Source of the DNA: Equadaptatus sp045642025
GTDB taxonomy: Bacteria > Synergistota > Synergistia > Synergistales > Synergistaceae
Assembly (NCBI GenBank): GCA_045642025.1
Contig: JAZUIB010000019.1
Coordinates: forward strand, 1 to 48,193
Length of the DNA stretch: 48,193 nt
Reading direction: 5' to 3'
In this document: piece after piece, positions 45,936 to 48,193 of the stretch
Layout: every line of letters starts with the position of its first letter
Numbering within the stretch: the stretch's first letter is position 1
Program-made: the position numbers and the translations under genes
Notes under the pieces: generated by a model
Seen by the model: the letters and a program-made list of their open reading frames with translations, nothing else
What the model was told of the DNA's origin: nothing
The model's database searches: none

Positions 45936-48002
45936 ATGCAGGGCATCGACTTAAGTAAAGTGCGTAATATAGGAATAGCAGCGCATATAGATGCGGGAAA
46001 AACTACTACTACCGAACGTATTCTCTTCTATACTGGTAAAAAGCACAAGATCGGTGAAACACACGAAGGTAGTGCAACAATGGACTGGATGGAACAGGAA
46101 CGCGAACGCGGTATAACGATAACCTCTGCTGCTACAACCTGCTTTTGGGACGATTGCCTTATCAATATAATTGATACTCCCGGTCACGTTGATTTTACGG
46201 TCGAAGTCGAACGTTCAATGAGGGTCTTGGATGGTGCAGTGTCAGTATTCTGTGCCGTCGGAGGAGTTGAGCCACAATCAGAAACCGTTTGGCGTCAGGC
46301 TGACAAATACCATGTACCGCGTGTAGCATTTGTTAACAAAATGGACAGAGTTGGAGCGGATTTTCTGGCTGTTGTGGACCAGATGAAAAATCGTCTCGGA
46401 GCAAAAGCTGTTCCAGTTCAGTTGCCTATCGGTGTGGAAGATACGTTCAAGGGAATGGTCGACCTTATTAAGATGAAAGCCATTATCTACGACGATACTC
46501 TCGGTACCGAATACCATGTTGCGGAAATTCCCCCGCAGCTCAAAGATGACGCCGAAATCGCGAGGATGGAAATGATCGAGGCCCTGGCAGATCATGACGA
46601 CGAACTTATGAGCATCTATTTAGAAGGACAGGAAGTTCCTGTTGAGCTTATTAAAAAAGTTCTTCGTCAAGCTACGACAAAAATGGAAATTTTCCCTGTC
46701 ATGTGCGGCTCTGCTTTTAAAAACAAAGGTGTACAGCCGCTGCTTGATGCAATCGTTGACTATCTGCCCAGTCCGCTTGATATGCCGCCGGTTACAGGCG
46801 TTGATCCTGACGATGTAACAAGAGAGAAGAGCTTCAAAACGGATATTAACGAACCTTTTGCAGCGCTTGCTTTCAAGGTTATGGTTGACCCGTTTGTCGG
46901 AAGAATAGTTTTCTGTCGCATTTATTCAGGGAATATAGCAAACGGAGTCACAGTATATAATTCAGATACAAGACGTCGCGAACGTGTAGGACGAATCCTT
47001 CGTATGCATGCCGACAAGCGCGAAGACATTGATAGCGCACAAGCAGGACTCATAGTTGCAATACCGGGACTCAAACAGGTCCGCACGGGCGACACTCTTT
47101 GCGATGAGAAAGATCCTATACTTCTTGAGAACCTCACTTTCCCTGACCCTGTTATCTCGCTGTCGGTTGAACCGATGAGCAAGGCTGACCAAATTAAGCT
47201 TGCAAAAGGTCTTGAGGCTCTCGCGGAAGAAGACCCGACGTTCAAGGTCGCGCTGAACGAAGAGACTGGGCAGACACTTATAAGCGGTATGGGAGAACTT
47301 CATCTCGACATTATCGTTGACAGACTACGCAGAGAATTTAACGTTGAAGTTAAAGTCGGAGCTCCTCAGGTTGCATACAAAGAAACAATCCGCAAACCGG
47401 CAAGAGCAGAAGGCAAATTTGTCCGTCAGTCAGGCGGCAAAGGACAGTACGGAGACGTTGTTCTCGAAATCGAACCGCTCGAAGGCGGAGTCGGGTTCGA
47501 ATGGGAGGACAGAATTGTCGGCGGTGCTGTTCCCAAGGAATATATTCCTGCGGTCCAGAAAGGGGTAGAAGATGCCCTGAATAACGGTATCCTTGGCGGA
47601 TATCCTGTCATCGGTATTAAATGCGCAATAGTTGACGGAAGTTATCATGAAGTTGACAGTTCAGAGATGGCATTCCGCATAGCAGGTTCTATGGCAGTGA
47701 AAGAGTGTTTAAAGAAAGCGAATCCTGTGCTTATGGAACCAATGATGAGGGTTGAAGTCGTTGTCCCTGAAGAATATATGGGTGATGTAATCGGAGACAT
47801 CTCGTCACGCCGAGGCAGAGTATCGGAAATGGATATTCGGGCAAACGCAAGAATAGTTAAAGCATTTGTTCCGCTTGCGGAAATGTTCGGATATGCAACG
47901 GACCTCAGAAGCAAAACTTCCGGTCGCGGCTCCTTTACGATGACATTCGATCATAATGAAGAAGTCCCGGTAAGTGTAGCCGAAGAGCTCCTTAAGAACT
48001 AA
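45936..48002 (+). CDS. fusA: Elongation factor G
   Basis: A 688-residue translocation GTPase. G1 AHIDAGKTTTTERIL (about 16-30), G3 DTPGHVDF, G4 NKMD and G5 GSAFKNKG are present, followed by domains II-V ending EELLKN. Length is normal. The Shine-Dalgarno is weak (GGTGGT about 10 bases upstream) after a 63-base gap from rpsG. Third gene of the str operon. Confidence 0.97.
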   Translation: MQGIDLSKVRNIGIAAHIDAGKTTTTERILFYTGKKHKIGETHEGSATMDWMEQERERGITITSAATTCFWDDCLINIIDTPGHVDFTVEVERSMRVLDGAVSVFCAVGGVEPQSETVWRQADKYHVPRVAFVNKMDRVGADFLAVVDQMKNRLGAKAVPVQLPIGVEDTFKGMVDLIKMKAIIYDDTLGTEYHVAEIPPQLKDDAEIARMEMIEALADHDDELMSIYLEGQEVPVELIKKVLRQATTKMEIFPVMCGSAFKNKGVQPLLDAIVDYLPSPLDMPPVTGVDPDDVTREKSFKTDINEPFAALAFKVMVDPFVGRIVFCRIYSGNIANGVTVYNSDTRRRERVGRILRMHADKREDIDSAQAGLIVAIPGLKQVRTGDTLCDEKDPILLENLTFPDPVISLSVEPMSKADQIKLAKGLEALAEEDPTFKVALNEETGQTLISGMGELHLDIIVDRLRREFNVEVKVGAPQVAYKETIRKPARAEGKFVRQSGGKGQYGDVVLEIEPLEGGVGFEWEDRIVGGAVPKEYIPAVQKGVEDALNNGILGGYPVIGIKCAIVDGSYHEVDSSEMAFRIAGSMAVKECLKKANPVLMEPMMRVEVVVPEEYMGDVIGDISSRRGRVSEMDIRANARIVKAFVPLAEMFGYATDLRSKTSGRGSFTMTFDHNEEVPVSVAEELLKN

Positions 48003-48068
48003 GAAATAGATTTAGCATTTACAAGCAATAAACTCAAGTTTTAAAAAACAAAAGGGAGGAAACAGGAA

Positions 48069-48193
48069 ATGGCAAAAGAGAAATTTGAAAGAACAAAGCC
48101 CCATCTTAACATTGGTACCATCGGTCACATAGACCACGGTAAGACGACCCTGACGGCGGCAATCACGAAGACGCTTGCCCGTCACAACGGAGC
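48069..48193 (+). CDS. tuf: Elongation factor Tu (5' part, cut by window end)
   Basis: The first 41 codons of EF-Tu are present: MAKEKFERTKPHLNIG and the P-loop GHIDHGKTTLT. GGGAGGA lies eight bases upstream of the ATG. Fourth gene of the str operon, 66 bases after fusA; the rest lies beyond the window. Confidence 0.95.
   Translation, partial: MAKEKFERTKPHLNIGTIGHIDHGKTTLTAAITKTLARHNG

Overview
The window reads as a chromosomal segment of a diderm bacterium of the phylum Synergistota. The main evidence is a C-terminal sorting tail of the Synergist-CTERM type (GGGGCNAGFG, a hydrophobic stretch, then a basic end) on the product of 28125-29663. Supporting evidence is the combination of lptA/lptB-type LPS export genes and very large autotransporters with a FapR-type fatty-acid regulator. 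No genus is assigned.

Layout. (1) 388-8386, minus strand: a compact co-directional run tmcAL - MFS exporter - rsmD - coaD - rsmA - trmB - lspA - two acyltransferase-3 membrane proteins, with many overlapping or abutting starts and stops. (2) 8445-14692, plus strand: ackA, a DUF177 protein and rpmF, then secreted hypotheticals, a macro-domain protein, a hot-dog thioesterase and an AT-rich flippase-like gene. (3) 14823-26778, plus strand: a long envelope operon with fapR-plsX-fabD-plsC-fabG-acpP-fabF-rnc, then a TroA-like secreted protein, lptA, lptB, murJ, a secreted hypothetical and tsaD. (4) 26779-43963: an accessory island. It holds about fifteen short palindromic repeats, two small GIY-YIG nuclease genes each bracketed by those palindromes, a 33-residue cysteine-patterned ORF behind a good promoter and Shine-Dalgarno, and three neighbouring surface-protein genes (512, 1493 and 2801 residues) that share an N-terminal DUF6273-like module. 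(5) 43964-48193: a non-coding stretch with a candidate 6S-like RNA on the minus strand, then the str operon rpsL-rpsG-fusA-tuf (tuf cut by the window end).

How the genes fit together. Regions 1-3 and 5 are core metabolism: tRNA/rRNA modification, CoA and acetate metabolism, fatty acid and phospholipid synthesis under a malonyl-CoA sensor, LPS transport, lipid II flipping and translation. Region 4 is the unusual part. One of its three surface proteins carries a membrane-sorting tail, while the other two are autotransporters. Both autotransporters continue past the beta-barrel into a coiled coil, and the largest ends in a Pro/Lys-rich tail that would lie in the periplasm. The palindromes vary their stem arms in a compensating way around a constant frame, and both GIY-YIG genes lie between copies, which suggests a palindrome/nuclease mobile cassette. 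All calls come from reading the sequence; no database search was run.
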